DNA of 64,000 bases, taken from Lasiosphaeris hirsuta (lineage: Eukaryota; Ascomycota; Sordariomycetes; Sordariales; Lasiosphaeriaceae). A program made the position numbers and the translations under genes. Positions 45,523 to 56,640 of the stretch are shown piece by piece (positions within the stretch are counted from its first letter, which is position 1; the number at the start of each line of letters is the position of its first letter). The stretch is from the NCBI GenBank assembly GCA_030549175.1, contig JAUKUA010000006.1, forward strand, positions 1,984,001 through 2,048,000, in the 5' to 3' direction. The notes beneath the pieces were generated by a model, which saw only the letters and a list, made by a program, of their open reading frames with translations, had not been told where the DNA came from and made no database searches.

Positions 45523-46592
45523 TGTAATGCCGACTCAACCGGTGCTGGTGTAAACGAATGATGTAGAAGTATGAGTCGCTTGCGTCGGATGAACTTGCTC
45601 TTGAACGAAAGGAGACGGGCAATGCTTTTTAAGCCCTGGAGGTTGCAGTGGTGCTGTTGGTTAGATGTTCAGGTCGGTGTTGAGATGATGCTAAAAAGAG
45701 TTATTCTGTTCTCGGTGTATCAACATAGGATCATATATAGTCGGATATCGTTCTGTCCTATCAACTTATCTTGTCCGTGCGCTTCTTGGGCTCACGCATA
45801 TGGTATGACTGTGTTTGGGCTATCTATGACCGGCTCTCGTCTGAGGGACCGGTCTGGGTATGGCTTCGGATGACATTTAGCGGAGTCTTGCGTTGTTGAT
45901 GTGGCTGAGGCGGCCAGTCGATCGTGGTTGGTCGCATCTCCTCGGTAAGACTGGCAGGATATCATCATCATTGCAGAATCTTGGGCATGTCCATTGGTGA
46001 GAGGCACCACCTCAATACCCAAATATGTTTGGTCCGACTTGGCAGACGCCACGCAGCTGAATGGCCAGCCAGGATAGCTGCGAGCTGTGATGGGCGTCTC
46101 TATATTTGAACCGGCACAGGCCTCTCATGCACTCAGGCCTGCTACGATCTCGCCAATGCTGCTGCACATCCATAGCAATTGCCCGGCGAATGCTAAAAAA
46201 GACGTCTTCACTTGGCGTTTCTCGGTCCCGAGGTTGGGCGGAACTTGAGGAATCGGATACGATCGATGGTTGCCAAGAGATCTTGACAAAGTTGGCGAAG
46301 AAAGCGCTGCTGGAACAGCGATATAGAGAATTTGCAAAGACAGACAAGGCAAGTGCCATCAGCACGGGCGTTGCCATCAGCACGGGCGTCTGAATGTCGA
46401 GCATTGCATTCAGCTGAGCATGGAGGATGAAGCGCCCAACTGGAAGGCCCAACGCCAGCTCTTGCTGTTCCACCCCAAACTAGCGAATTGGTAGAATTAT
46501 CCCATCACAAACCTGGGTCCTAGTCGATTGCTGCGGAAAGGAATTCCATCCATGGCAACTTGATCCCGTCGCGCGTCTTCTCAAAGCCCACC
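45523..46592. other. Divergent intergenic region
   Basis: Between the (TGTA)n gene and the NWD-NACHT gene. Contains a tandem duplication of an 18-bp unit (gccatcagcacgggcgt plus one base) at about 46357-46391, and a TATATA on the minus strand near 45733. The minus frame at 46012-46473 has no family signal. Confidence 0.45.
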
Positions 46593-49500
46593 ATGGGGTT
46601 CGGCTGGTGCCCCCTCTGCTACCGACCGCCCGCAACAGACAAAACACAAGGCGCCACCAACCTGTCGCACGCTGCAGCGGGCTCAGACACAAGAGCTATT
46701 TCGGTGGCACCCCCGCAATCCGTTGACGCGTTGAGCAGATCCGATGCTCCGCGGGGACCCAACTACGATCGTCATCCCCCACCCACCTCCGTTACCTCCG
46801 CTACTGGTTCGATCTCACCCGGTAGTCCATCGGGGACCCAGATCCGCCAAGCCAATCCTTCTGCCATTGATTCGAACGCCTCTTCGGGCCAAGCCGATCC
46901 TACGACTTTGAACGCGAATATTTCGTTACGCCGGAGCGACGAACTTGACGACTCTGCGCCAAGCCTCTCTGGACATGGCCCCGATCTTCGTTTCGTGACC
47001 CAGGAGATTTGGGCGGCCGCGTACAGTATGGTGAGGGAGGACATCTTGCTCAAGCCCGTTGTCAAAAACTATGAAGATTACTTTTACACTGTCCTGTGGC
47101 CCCGTGGCTTCGAAGCGCGCGGTGATGATGCCATGACAGGTAGAATTTCCAATTCTGTTCCGATGACGCGTGCCATTGCTGACAGTACCTAGGTGCCGAC
47201 GGCCTTGCGATGCCCGATGATACACAACGCGCCCAAGAAACTCCAGGTGAATGGCACTTCCAAGAGGTGGCCAATAGCTATGCCGAAGCCGTTGAGAGGC
47301 ACGCTGCGAGCAGGGGAATTGCCTCCGCTGCCGTGCAGTTCATCCAGAATACTAGGGACGTTGTTGGCGCCGCGCTTTCGGTATCCCCACCCGCCGCCCT
47401 AGCTTGGGCCGGCATTTGCATGGTTATCTTACCTGTGGGTCTCCTCTCTTTTGTCTTTGGCCTTTGCAGACACCATAGCTAATGCGGTCAGATTATTGTC
47501 AACCATTCCGAGCAGATAGCTGCAAAACAAGTCGGATTCAGCTATGTCATGTCGAGGTTCGCATGGTATAGTCACGTCATTGATCTCCTTAATCGCGACT
47601 ACTGGAAAAGCCAGCACAGCTTTACTGCCCTGCAGCGTGGAATCCGCGCTGAGATTGTAGTACTCTACAAGCTTTTGATCGAGTACCAACTGCGGGCCTA
47701 CTATGCTTATTGCCGGCCCTTGACTACTATCTCTCGAGACATTGTCAAGTTGGATGATTGGACTGGGATGATTTCCGCCATCAAAAGCACCGAGAAGGGT
47801 CTTCAAGACTACATGGACCTCAACTTTGACCATCACCTCCTGGAAAAGCTGCACACCATTTCCAAAGAGGCGCATCGGAAGCAAAGGGGCGACATTCTGC
47901 GCAAGTTCAAGTTTCCCGATGAGATTCCTTACCAAGTCTACCAAGCATACCTTGACAGCATCGAATCCCCTCACGACGGCACCGGGTTAGGTGTTTTTGC
48001 CCATCCGCAGTTCATCAATTGGGCAACCGCATATACCGGCGCTTTGGTCTTGACTGGCATCCCAGGCTCTGGAAAATCCGTGTTTGCAAAGGCAATGCTG
48101 ACCAAACTGCCACAGCTCAGACCTACTGCCGTGTGCTCGTTCTTCTTCAAGGACGGCAGGGGTCAGAATACAGCCGCGGCAGCTATCTGCAGAGTTCTGG
48201 ACGAGCTCTTCAGCGCGAGAATTGAACTCGTTGACACCATTGACTCAAAGGTCGAGCATCTGCTTCCTCAGGAGGTGCGATACAACTTGGATCTACTGTG
48301 GACCGTTCTCATGGATGCCACACGGGACCTTGAGCCTGGCGCCGTCACAGTTGTCCTGGACGCCGTTGACGAATGTGAGCCTGAGTCTGCAGCAAAGCTC
48401 TACAACAAGCTTAGCGCCTACCTCAGGGTGTCAACCCCAACGCCGCGTGTCAAGTTCTTCATCACCACACGGCCATTTACTTCACCACACCAGCCCCAGC
48501 ATGCAGTGACCATCAAGATGAACGAGGATCAGCACTGTCTTCGGTATCTCAGCAAGGATATCGAGCGCGTGGTTGCTTGGCGCTTTGAGCATTTCGCCCG
48601 AATATGCATACATGATGAAGTCTTGAAACAAGAGCTAGTGGATCTTATTCGGCCAAGAGCGGAGAGAACGTATTTGTTCGTAAAGCTTCTTTTTGACTGC
48701 CTCGAGCTGAGAATACGTGATGGCCTCCCACGCATGCCAAGAGATTGGATCAGTAGCTTCAAAACACTGCCGACAACAGTCAAGGAGGCGTATCTCAAGT
48801 TTTTGGGGCGGGTGCGTGAGACTCATCGACATGATGTCAAGGTCATGCTACAGATAGTAGCGGCTTCAGCCAGGCCGCTGACAGTTCGAGAGCTCAACAT
48901 TGCCCTCAACATCAAAGACTGCAGAACGGGAAGCGCGGATGGCCTTGGCCTTCAGGCAGAAGAGTTTTTCCGTGACTGGATTGTGGATGCTGGCAGGTAC
49001 TTCCTCGATGTCTACGACGGTCGCGTATACTTCATCCATCAAACGGCAAAAGACTACTTGCTCGCGGACTCAAGCGACAAGACCTGCGTCAAGCCCGACT
49101 GGCTGGGGGACTTTTCAGTTGCCTCATGCAACGGCGCGTTGGCAGATAGCTGTATCACGTACCTCAACCTGCCCTTCGCAGCAAAATCACGATTCAGGGA
49201 GAGCAACCTAATTGTCGACGACGCTGAAAGCATCACTAAGACGTCTGACCATCACCTGTGGAGCCTCGACGAGCTGGCGTTCTCCAACTATGCAACAATG
49301 CATTGGCAAAAGCACGTTTGGGACGGTCAGATCCCGGTGCAATCCCTCTGGGAACCTGGCGCTGCGCCAACCGATGAAAGCATCAGTCCTCTCAAAGCCC
49401 TCGAGTCGTGGAACCATAGCATGATGACTTTTGTTCTGCTAGAGTTTGCAGCAGACAAGCTTGACCTTCGCAAGCTCGAGCAGCTTCTGGAACCCGACTA

Positions 49501-50260
49501 CCCCTCACACTTGGTGTCGGGATTACATGTCGACTACAATACCACGAATGCCGAAGCCTCGAGGATGTCTATTGATGATCAGAGTCGATTTGTTGTTTCC
49601 GACCACAATTGGTCGCCACTGCCACGCATTCCTAAAATCTCAATCGAAGCCATCAACACCACTGAGAGACTCGCTAGATCTCTTCGCTCACTCGCCACCT
49701 TTCGGACAATAAAGGCCCTGACCAACTACCGGCATTACAGCCCGCTGCCGATGGACTGGTTCTCCATCCGCATCTTCAACAAGGATATTACGCATGGCGA
49801 TGTGTCGTTCAATCGACTCCAGGTGTACCATGGAGACATGGTGAGCTACGTGATCTCGAATAGGCTGGAAACCGCCCCTGTTCACATGCACATGCTGAGT
49901 CTCAATGCCTCGTGGTCGATTGGAACCTTGCTCTGGAATGTTCGAATCCCCCCGCTCGGCGAAAGGACTGGGGAATTGACGATGACGATCCCCCGTAAAG
50001 TCAACGACGATGACCCCAACGAGATTGAGGATATGATTATTATCATATTCTCCGTGGACTGGCTATGTGGTGAGCGATTCCGGAGCGCAGCCGAGTGGCT
50101 CAAATCGATATACACGCCGCCGATTTTGATTACACCTGAACGGCAACATCAATCTGTTTCCACCTGGCTTCCGTTTGTGCCACCCCCGAACTGGCAGGTG
50201 CGATACTTTACGGTTCAAACGGTTCAGCGGGGGAGAAGCGACTCGGAGTCTGGTTATTGA
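46593..50260 (+). CDS. NWD-type NACHT NTPase (fungal NLR-like), no C-terminal repeats
   Basis: Exons 46593-47139, 47193-47434, 47492-50260; 3558 nt, 1185 aa. The start gives MGFGWCPLCYRPP, a C-x2-C leader, followed by about 110 disordered Ser/Pro-rich residues. The NACHT N-terminal domain (PF17100) spans roughly 130-400, with LAWAGICMVILP and VMSRFAWYSHVIDLL. NACHT follows: Walker A GIPGSGKSVFAK (about 451), Walker B VVLDAVDECE (about 549), sensor RVKFFITTRPF, then ARPLTVRELNIAL (winged-helix region) and YFIHQTAKDYLL. The last 350 residues (from about 49200) have no WD40, ankyrin or TPR repeat and no domain I can name. Family members oligomerise on non-self recognition and trigger cell death. 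Confidence 0.93.
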
Positions 50261-50571
50261 ACAGGTTGGTTATTATGAAAGAGATATATTTTTTACCTTG
50301 GCAAGGCGTTGGCAAGTCGATGACTGTATATGATACAACTAGAAACTAGCAACCCGAGAGACTTCCAATGCAGGAAAAATTAATAGGCTAACCGGGTGGA
50401 TGTTGGCTAGACATGGCATGTGAGCATGCCGCGAATCTCCGTATTCTCTGTTATCCTTTAAATCGCAAAGCATCTTCCATCATTGCGCTGTATGCAGTGG
50501 TAAACCAACGTCCATAGAATGCTACTACCGGCTCAAAATGCACCGCCAACTCCAATCCAAACCAGGGGTGC

Positions 50572-52488
50572 TCACACATGCCTCCTCCTCGCCCATTTGA
50601 TCATCAGCTCTCTCCCTTCCAACCGCCAGGTATCTTCTTCAACATACAAACCCCCCTGCTCCTCGGTCTGCAACACCAAATTCCTCCCCCTCGCACCACC
50701 GCTCGCATATGGCGGCCACACCTCGTCCCCCCTCCTCCGATTCGGCGTCCCGTCGTGCGCAAAGTGGATCCACAACTCGCTCATCTCTCGGCTCAGCTTG
50801 CCGTGGTCCGGCCACGGCCCCAGCCACTTGGGGTTCCCAAAGACAAAGGCCAGCTCGGTCGCGTGCGCGACGCCCTCGTGGGCCGGGGCCAGCGACCCGC
50901 ACGCCGAGATGGCCAGGTGGCGGCAGGCCGTGTCGACGCTGAAGTTGGCCGTGGTCGCCGGCGCCGGCGGGATCCACGCGCGCGCGTTGAAGCGGTACAC
51001 GAAGGTGTTGCGCGGCTGGTGCCGCGCGTAGTTGCGCGCGTCGTCGAGCCGCGGCGCGTGGTAGAAGATGTCGCCTACCAGTGCTGCCGCGCGCTTGTAC
51101 TGGTTTCCTAGGGAGGCGAAGCGCTCCATGCCTGTGTTGAGCGGGATTCCCAGGGCTGGGTCGTCCGGGTACAGGGAGAGGAGGGTGCTGATGACCGAGG
51201 CCGGGTAGTTGAAGCCCGAGCCGTGCAGGAGGTAGGCTGAGAGTGCTGATGTGCTGGATAGCCCGCGCGGCGCGTTGTCGGTGCCCTCGTCCGAGTTCGT
51301 GCCGATGATGTGCGGGACGTGCGCGAAGCGCCCCGCGTGCAGTAGCAGCGAGGGGTACTGCGGGATCAGGTCGCCGTCGACGACGGGGTAGAAGCTCGGT
51401 ACCTTGGCCGGGCCGCCGTCCGGGTGCACCAGGTGGTGGTACAGGGTGGGGTACGGGACGGTGCGCAGGCAGTCGAGCGTGTCGATGGCGTCGGCACAGC
51501 CGGCGGCCGACACGAGCCTGTCGTAGATGGGCTGGTACCACTCGGTACCGTTATACCAGGCCGTCGTAGTACTGCCACTCTCCTGGATGGACCGGTGGAA
51601 GAGCCCGTCGGTCCGGCCGCCGTAGCTCATGAGCAGCTGGCCGACAGCGAAGGAGCCCGCGCTCTCGCCCCAGATGGTCACCCGGCTTGTGTCGGCGCCG
51701 AATGCGCCTAGGTTCTCCTGCACCCACGCTAGCGCCAGGCGCATGTCGCGCAGCGCGAGGTTGGTGTTACCCGACCCCTTGACCTCGTTCGAGTACAGGA
51801 AGCCCCAGCCGCCCTTGCGGTAGTTGATACTCACGGCCATCAGCGGCCGGCCCATCTCGACCGAGTGCTGCACGATGTAGCTGAGGTTGTACCGGTCCCA
51901 GCCTGAGGTGCCGATCTGGTAGCTGCCGCCGTGGATCCAGAAGAGCACGGGCAGCTTGGCCTCCGAGGCCGCCGACAGGTTGTTGATGCCCGCCGGGCGC
52001 ACAATGTTGATGCTCAGGCAGTTCTCCGACATCCCATACTTGTCGTCGCCGTCGGGCGTGTCGCCGGGACAGGCGTGACCATATTGCTTGGCGGGCCGGA
52101 TCCCGGACCAGGTCGTGTTGAGGGGCTGGGGGACTCGGAACCGGTTGGGGCCGGATGTGTCCTGGGCGTAGGGAATCCCGAGGAAGAAGTCCTGGTTAAA
52201 TGCGGAGGAGTGGAGACCCTCGTAGGTGCCGTTGCGGGTGGTCACCTGCGGAAGGGTGCTCGTGGCGGGCGGGGATGTGAGATAGGACACGGCCGTGATG
52301 TGGAGCAGGACCGCGGCGACAACGGCCAAAAGTCGCTGGTTCCGCGATAGGGTGAATAGGCTGGACCGCTCCCGGGCCGGCTTCACGCCCTCTGCCCATC
52401 TCACGCGCTTGGTCTTGCCGTTGGGTGTGGTTTGGGGGCTACTGAGACTGCCCCCGGGATATTTTTGGTATTTTTCCTTGGGCGACAT
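50572..52488 (-). CDS. Membrane-anchored type B carboxylesterase
   Basis: Single exon, 638 aa. A basic cytosolic N-terminus is followed by one hydrophobic helix (RLLAVVAAVLLHITAVSYLT, about 50-70), so a type II membrane topology with the enzyme on the extracytosolic side. The alpha/beta-hydrolase features are present: FFLGIPYAQ, SENCLSINIVRP, the oxyanion segment FWIHGGSY, the nucleophile elbow TIWGESAGS (Ser near 273), an acidic residue in GTNSDEGTD (about 396) and His in GVAHATELAFVFG (about 541). Length is typical of fungal cholinesterase-like proteins. The substrate is unknown. Sequons such as NGT and NLS fit a glycosylated ectodomain. The membrane anchor differs from the more common signal-peptide form. 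Confidence 0.94.
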   Translation of the reverse strand: MSPKEKYQKYPGGSLSSPQTTPNGKTKRVRWAEGVKPARERSSLFTLSRNQRLLAVVAAVLLHITAVSYLTSPPATSTLPQVTTRNGTYEGLHSSAFNQDFFLGIPYAQDTSGPNRFRVPQPLNTTWSGIRPAKQYGHACPGDTPDGDDKYGMSENCLSINIVRPAGINNLSAASEAKLPVLFWIHGGSYQIGTSGWDRYNLSYIVQHSVEMGRPLMAVSINYRKGGWGFLYSNEVKGSGNTNLALRDMRLALAWVQENLGAFGADTSRVTIWGESAGSFAVGQLLMSYGGRTDGLFHRSIQESGSTTTAWYNGTEWYQPIYDRLVSAAGCADAIDTLDCLRTVPYPTLYHHLVHPDGGPAKVPSFYPVVDGDLIPQYPSLLLHAGRFAHVPHIIGTNSDEGTDNAPRGLSSTSALSAYLLHGSGFNYPASVISTLLSLYPDDPALGIPLNTGMERFASLGNQYKRAAALVGDIFYHAPRLDDARNYARHQPRNTFVYRFNARAWIPPAPATTANFSVDTACRHLAISACGSLAPAHEGVAHATELAFVFGNPKWLGPWPDHGKLSREMSELWIHFAHDGTPNRRRGDEVWPPYASGGARGRNLVLQTEEQGGLYVEEDTWRLEGRELMIKWARRRHV

Positions 52489-53175
52489 TGCGACTCATTG
52501 GGCACGTTCACTACTCTCGCCAAGCTGTGACTTGTCGCCTTTGTGCCTGAATAGGGGGTGTAGCGACGATCGATCGCGGTCACTATCGCCTCGAAATAGA
52601 GTTACACCGCTCGCCCCCGTGTCGAGAAAAGAATTCCAGGAAATGCACAAAGTAGTAGGGCGGTTTCGGACGCATTGGCGGGGGGACTCCGAGCGGCATT
52701 TGCTCGCGGGGGATGCAGGGCCCCAACAGCGCACGAAGGGGCCAGTCACACCCGTCACACACCGCCACTCAGTGAGGGACCCCTGTCGGGTACCGTACGC
52801 AAACCCTCAATTGGCTATCTTTTCTTGGCGACGGGAACAAGTCGTTTTGCTTTGCTGTTTTTGGTCATGGGACTTTTTGGGGTGGTAAATGGGCTGATGT
52901 CGGATTCGGACGGGACTCAGAATGGTGTAGCAAACAATTCGTGGCTTGAGCGGTGGTGAACTGAGATTGTGCAACGTTGACAATAGCTTGCATTCTTGAC
53001 TGCTTTAACTGCAAAACCCTAAATAAAAGTCCAAAATTCCGTCATAGTTACCACCCCCGTTCTATATACTTAATCGTATTCGACACTAATAACTATCTCT
53101 AATCTTCAAACTTAAACCCTCCCGGCGCCCCTTTACCCCCTTCCGCGGCCCCCAATCCTTCTTCCCCTGAACCCC
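52489..53175. other. Intergenic, nothing recognised
   Basis: 5' flank of the carboxylesterase and 3' flank of the next minus-strand gene; no RNA gene or repeat seen. Confidence 0.45.
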
Positions 53176-54150
53176 TCACCGCGACAGCATTGGCGCCCTT
53201 TTTGCAAAGAAATATATCAAAGCAGAGGCCAAATTAGCGGTAGGCAAATGCACTCCAAGCATATCCCCCGCCAGCGCTGCCAGGACCCAATCCGTGTAAA
53301 AGGCAATCAAAAACAACATCTCAAAGATGGCGACCCCGATAGCAGCAGCAAGTGACCACCCAACCCTGCTACCAAACCCCCCTGGGCCCAAGTCGCTCCG
53401 GCCAGACATGATATAACTGACCGCAACAACCACGCCGAGTCCCACAACACATCCGAAGACATAGGTGATGATCCTCACTCGGCTGTTTTCCATGGTCTCG
53501 AACACAATGGCGAGGATACCCACGAGTCCGACGATAGCACCCAAAAAGTAGAATGCAGTCCACCACAAGAGGCTTCGAAACTTCTTTCTCGGCAAACCGA
53601 GAGACGCCGAAAAGTCTGGTGAATCGCCGAGTGGGCTCACGTTGAGTAGGCTTAGGTGGGTCGCGGCGTTCGCAACCGCTGCGAAGGGGGGCTCCAGCTG
53701 ACTTGGCCGGCGCTCCTTGACCGCCAGGTAGTTGGCATGCCATGCGATGGACGCTATGGTGGCCGACAGGACCATCTTCCAGACCGCGATGAGGATGAAC
53801 GGCCACGTGTTGCGGCAGCGGATCAGGGTGAAGACCGACATCGTGAGGGTCACGACACCGCACACCAATTGGAAAATATAGTTCAAGAGAGGCGTTCTAG
53901 CTCGGAGTCTTCGATACGGCCACCCCGGCCTCAGCCTCTGTGAGAGTGCGAAAACCGTGTAGTAGGTGAGCAGGTGGCCGACGAGTCCCCAGAGCCCATA
54001 TGGGAGCGCGTAGCATTGAATCTGCTGCTGGATGGACTCGGTCTCGGTGTATTGTTCATTGAGCACCCAGTCTTTGAAGTGGAAGGCGTGGGCCGGATCG
54101 GCAAAGGCTGCGGCGGTGAGGAGGATGGGTAATAGAAGAGTGGGAAACAT
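53176..54150 (-). CDS. Multi-pass membrane protein, unknown
   Basis: Single exon, 324 aa. An N-terminal signal-type hydrophobic stretch (MFPTLLLPILLTAAAFADPA) is followed by a polar segment with a Gln-rich patch and about seven further hydrophobic helices, for example LWGLVGHLLTYYTVFALS, LVCGVVTLTMSVFTLI, WPFILIAVWKMVLSATIASI, LLWWTAFYFLGAIVGLVGIL, VVGLGVVVAVSYIM and AIGVAIFEMLFLIAFYTDWV. A basic, Pro-containing cytosolic loop lies after helix 4. I have seen similar short ascomycete proteins annotated only as hypothetical. No transporter motif is visible. It may be a GPCR-like or channel-like protein; this is guesswork. Confidence 0.82.
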   Translation of the reverse strand: MFPTLLLPILLTAAAFADPAHAFHFKDWVLNEQYTETESIQQQIQCYALPYGLWGLVGHLLTYYTVFALSQRLRPGWPYRRLRARTPLLNYIFQLVCGVVTLTMSVFTLIRCRNTWPFILIAVWKMVLSATIASIAWHANYLAVKERRPSQLEPPFAAVANAATHLSLLNVSPLGDSPDFSASLGLPRKKFRSLLWWTAFYFLGAIVGLVGILAIVFETMENSRVRIITYVFGCVVGLGVVVAVSYIMSGRSDLGPGGFGSRVGWSLAAAIGVAIFEMLFLIAFYTDWVLAALAGDMLGVHLPTANLASALIYFFAKRAPMLSR

Positions 54151-54789
54151 GCTTTGATGCAGGTTGACGCGGTTCAGATGCTGGTTTGCTTTGATGGGTG
54201 AGATTTGTGAGTCAAGACGGAAAATGCAAAGTTGGGATGCAGGTTGTTTTAAATCTTGAGCTAGAGGATACCCATCTCCCCATCGCCATCATCAGCCGTC
54301 AAATAGTCGTCCGTGTTGGCCGTTTCAGCGTTGTTGAAGATGGATGGTTCAAATGTCTTGCTTTGGGACGCAGCTCAATAGCAGGAGAAAGAACAGGAAT
54401 TTATGCTTGGGCTTTGGCTGCTGCATCCAGCTGTGAATGCAGGATCCCGACACTTGGAGCCTCTGACATCAACACCACCAATACCGCTAATCCCAAATTC
54501 CTTTCGCTCCCCAAAGTCGAAGACGGGTATTTCCTCAGATTATAACCAATCTACTCTGGGCTCCAAGACACCCAACACACCGGCGATGCTACAGGTCTTG
54601 CGCACACCAGCTGAGCCTCGGAGAATTGCAATGTCAACACAGACACGAACAGGGACATGTATTGCGGCGGCGGTGAAGGTCCAATGTGATAGGTTATCAG
54701 ACTCAAGAGAGACAAAGAACCCCCCGAGAGCTTTCCAACACACCGCTAATAAGGCCGGCTTAATTGCCGACGAGCAACAAAACCGGCAT
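54151..54789. other. Intergenic between two minus-strand genes
   Basis: 5' flank of the membrane-protein gene and 3' flank of the nitrilase gene; no feature recognised. Confidence 0.45.
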
Positions 54790-55955
54790 TCAAACTGCAG
54801 GGTACACATCCCTGAGACAATGTCAGCGTAGGCCCTTGAGAGAAAAGGAATGCGATGATACGTACGTCCGCCTGGCCAGCGGCATTTCTCTCCTGATCTT
54901 CTTCAAGAGTTCAAAGTCAATCTCGGCAGTGGCAATCTCAGGCTCACCGTCATTGCCTCCAAGGTCTGCCAAGACCGTTCCCCAGGGGTCGATGATCATG
55001 CTATGCCCATAACTTACTCGCTTTTCGTTGTGTCTACCTACCTGAGCAGCAGCAATAACATACGACTGTGTTTCAATGGCGCGGGCCCTCAGCAGAATCT
55101 CCCAATGGGCCTTGCCTGTGGGCACTGTAAACGCAGAGGGGAAAGTGATGATGTCGGCACCCTGTCGCTTGAGAGCAAGACTGATCTCTGGGAACCGCAG
55201 CTAGAAGTGTATAAGCGACGATCCCTTCTGCTCCACCTTGCCGTGTGTCCTGGAATCAGGCAGAAAAGAAAGGGGCTGGCTGACATCAAAGCAAATGGTG
55301 GATGCGACTTTCCCCAGTGGGGTGTTGAATGGCGGCAGTATTTGGCCTCCTGGTTCTACGGAGCTGTGCGGTTCTCTCATCAGGATTGTTCCTCTGGCTC
55401 AGGGGATTATTTACTGACTTGCTCTCCTTGAGAACAGGGCCGTTTTTTATGTCGACATCGAAGAGGTGGATCTTTTGGTATCTTTGAGCAATTTCGCCGC
55501 GCTCGTCGATCCACAGGACCGTGTTCTTGACGCGCCGAGAGTCTTGGCCTGGCTCATGGACGCCAACATGGATGGGCAGCTTCTCGCGTCGTGCTTCTTC
55601 TTGAAGACCGACAAGAAACTCGCTCTCCTGCGCCGACTTAGCCATCTTTATTGTCTCTTCGCCCGAACTCGCAATGTAGTCGCTTGCCTCGGGGAGAAAT
55701 AGGGCCTAGCGTGTCGCTGTAAGTATGCGTGCGGTCAGCAGCCCGAAGAGGAACTTCTTACTCTGGCTCCGGCTTTCACGGCCTTTTTCACGAGGAGTTG
55801 GCATTGACGCAGGTTGTTGGCCATGCTCGCCGTCGACGTCAACTGACCCACTGCCTGTTTCCCTCATTGCCTCGCCCCAGATCAGCAATCCGTCTCATTT
55901 CTGTCGATGCGGCTAGGCAGCAGCTATGCGGGGGAATGCATACAACAAGCGCCAT
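54790..55955 (-). CDS. Nitrilase-superfamily carbon-nitrogen hydrolase (NIT2/omega-amidase-like)
   Basis: Six exons: 55955-55944, 55854-55762, 55705-55419, 55363-55285, 55200-54866, 54811-54790; 828 nt, 275 aa. The first exon is only 12 bp (MALV) and the last 22 bp (DVYPAV). The catalytic triad is visible: Glu41 in LFLPEAS, Lys113 in RYQKIHLFD and Cys155 in TICFDLRFPE (split by an intron after Asp). FPSAFTVPTGKAHWE and EIDFELLKKIRREMP are typical of eukaryotic Nit1/Nit2. The enzyme likely hydrolyses amides such as alpha-ketoglutaramate or deaminated glutathione in cytosol or mitochondria. The start is inferred: no ATG lies in frame within exon 2, and splicing from the micro-exon gives the family-typical VAVGQLTSTAS. 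A short telomere-type repeat lies about 150 bp upstream. Confidence 0.88.
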
Positions 55956-56104
55956 CTTTTTTTTATCGGGGATTTGGCCGGTGTTTTTGTGATGGGCGCA
56001 AAACCCAAAAATGTTGCCAGGAAATGGCGAGCCCCTCAATTGGGGATCACGACTTTCCTGGCTTGGCTGCCGTTTGTCATCACTCGGTTGCACGAGGGCG
56101 GTTC

Positions 56105-56122
56105 TAACCCTAACCCTAACCC
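56105..56122 (-). repeat. Interstitial telomere-type repeat (TTAGGG)3
   Basis: Three perfect TAACCC units on the plus strand (TTAGGG units of which the minus strand carries them), upstream of the nitrilase start. It may be a telobox-type promoter element or a trace of past break repair. Confidence 0.9.
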
Positions 56123-56465
56123 TTATTTATTTACACCTCACCTGCTTGTGAACATTTGTTCACAAAAGGCATGGGAGAAGATGCTTCGTAGGCATGGGAA
56201 ATATCACTATGCAGTTGAGATGTCAATATAATCTGGTGTAGTGTGTTGCCCAATGCATTATGTGCTTCAAGTCCAGCATTGAGTCAGCATTGCTCATTCC
56301 CATCACTCCCCCTTGCCAGGTAGCCAGGAGGGAAAATCACATGGGTTCAATGTGTTGCATGGTGTACCCTCGTTCATCATACTACTCAGCTTGATGTCGA
56401 ACGCGCCTTCCTTCCTTGGGGGAGCTAGACGAGGGCTTTCAGACATCCAGACTCCAGACCAACCC

Positions 56466-56491
56466 AAAAAAAAAAAAAAAAAAAAAAAAAA
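56466..56491 (+). repeat. A26 homopolymer
   Basis: Uninterrupted A26 upstream of the secreted Cys-rich gene. Confidence 0.9.
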
Positions 56492-56640
56492 GAGATCGAC
56501 AAAATATCAGTGTCTGTTGTTTTCCTGAGCATCTACAGTGACTTCTTGCCGCGTTTAATACGTCTTTAATTTCACTGTAGGTCCAGTAATTCCGTCTAAT
56601 AACGCACAGATCTCAATGAGTCTTCAAAATGCGAACGATT

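Larger units (their letters stand above)
55956..56640. other. Divergent intergenic region with telomere-type repeat and A26 run
   Basis: Between the nitrilase gene and the secreted Cys-rich gene. Holds (TAACCC)3 at 56105-56122 and A26 at 56466-56491. No gene. Confidence 0.5.

Noticed and set aside
46012..46473. 153-codon minus-strand frame
   Set aside because: No family signal; lies in the divergent promoter region and contains a tandem duplication.
50639..51541. 300-codon minus-strand frame rich in Arg and Pro
   Set aside because: Shadow of the carboxylesterase, which carries the catalytic motifs.
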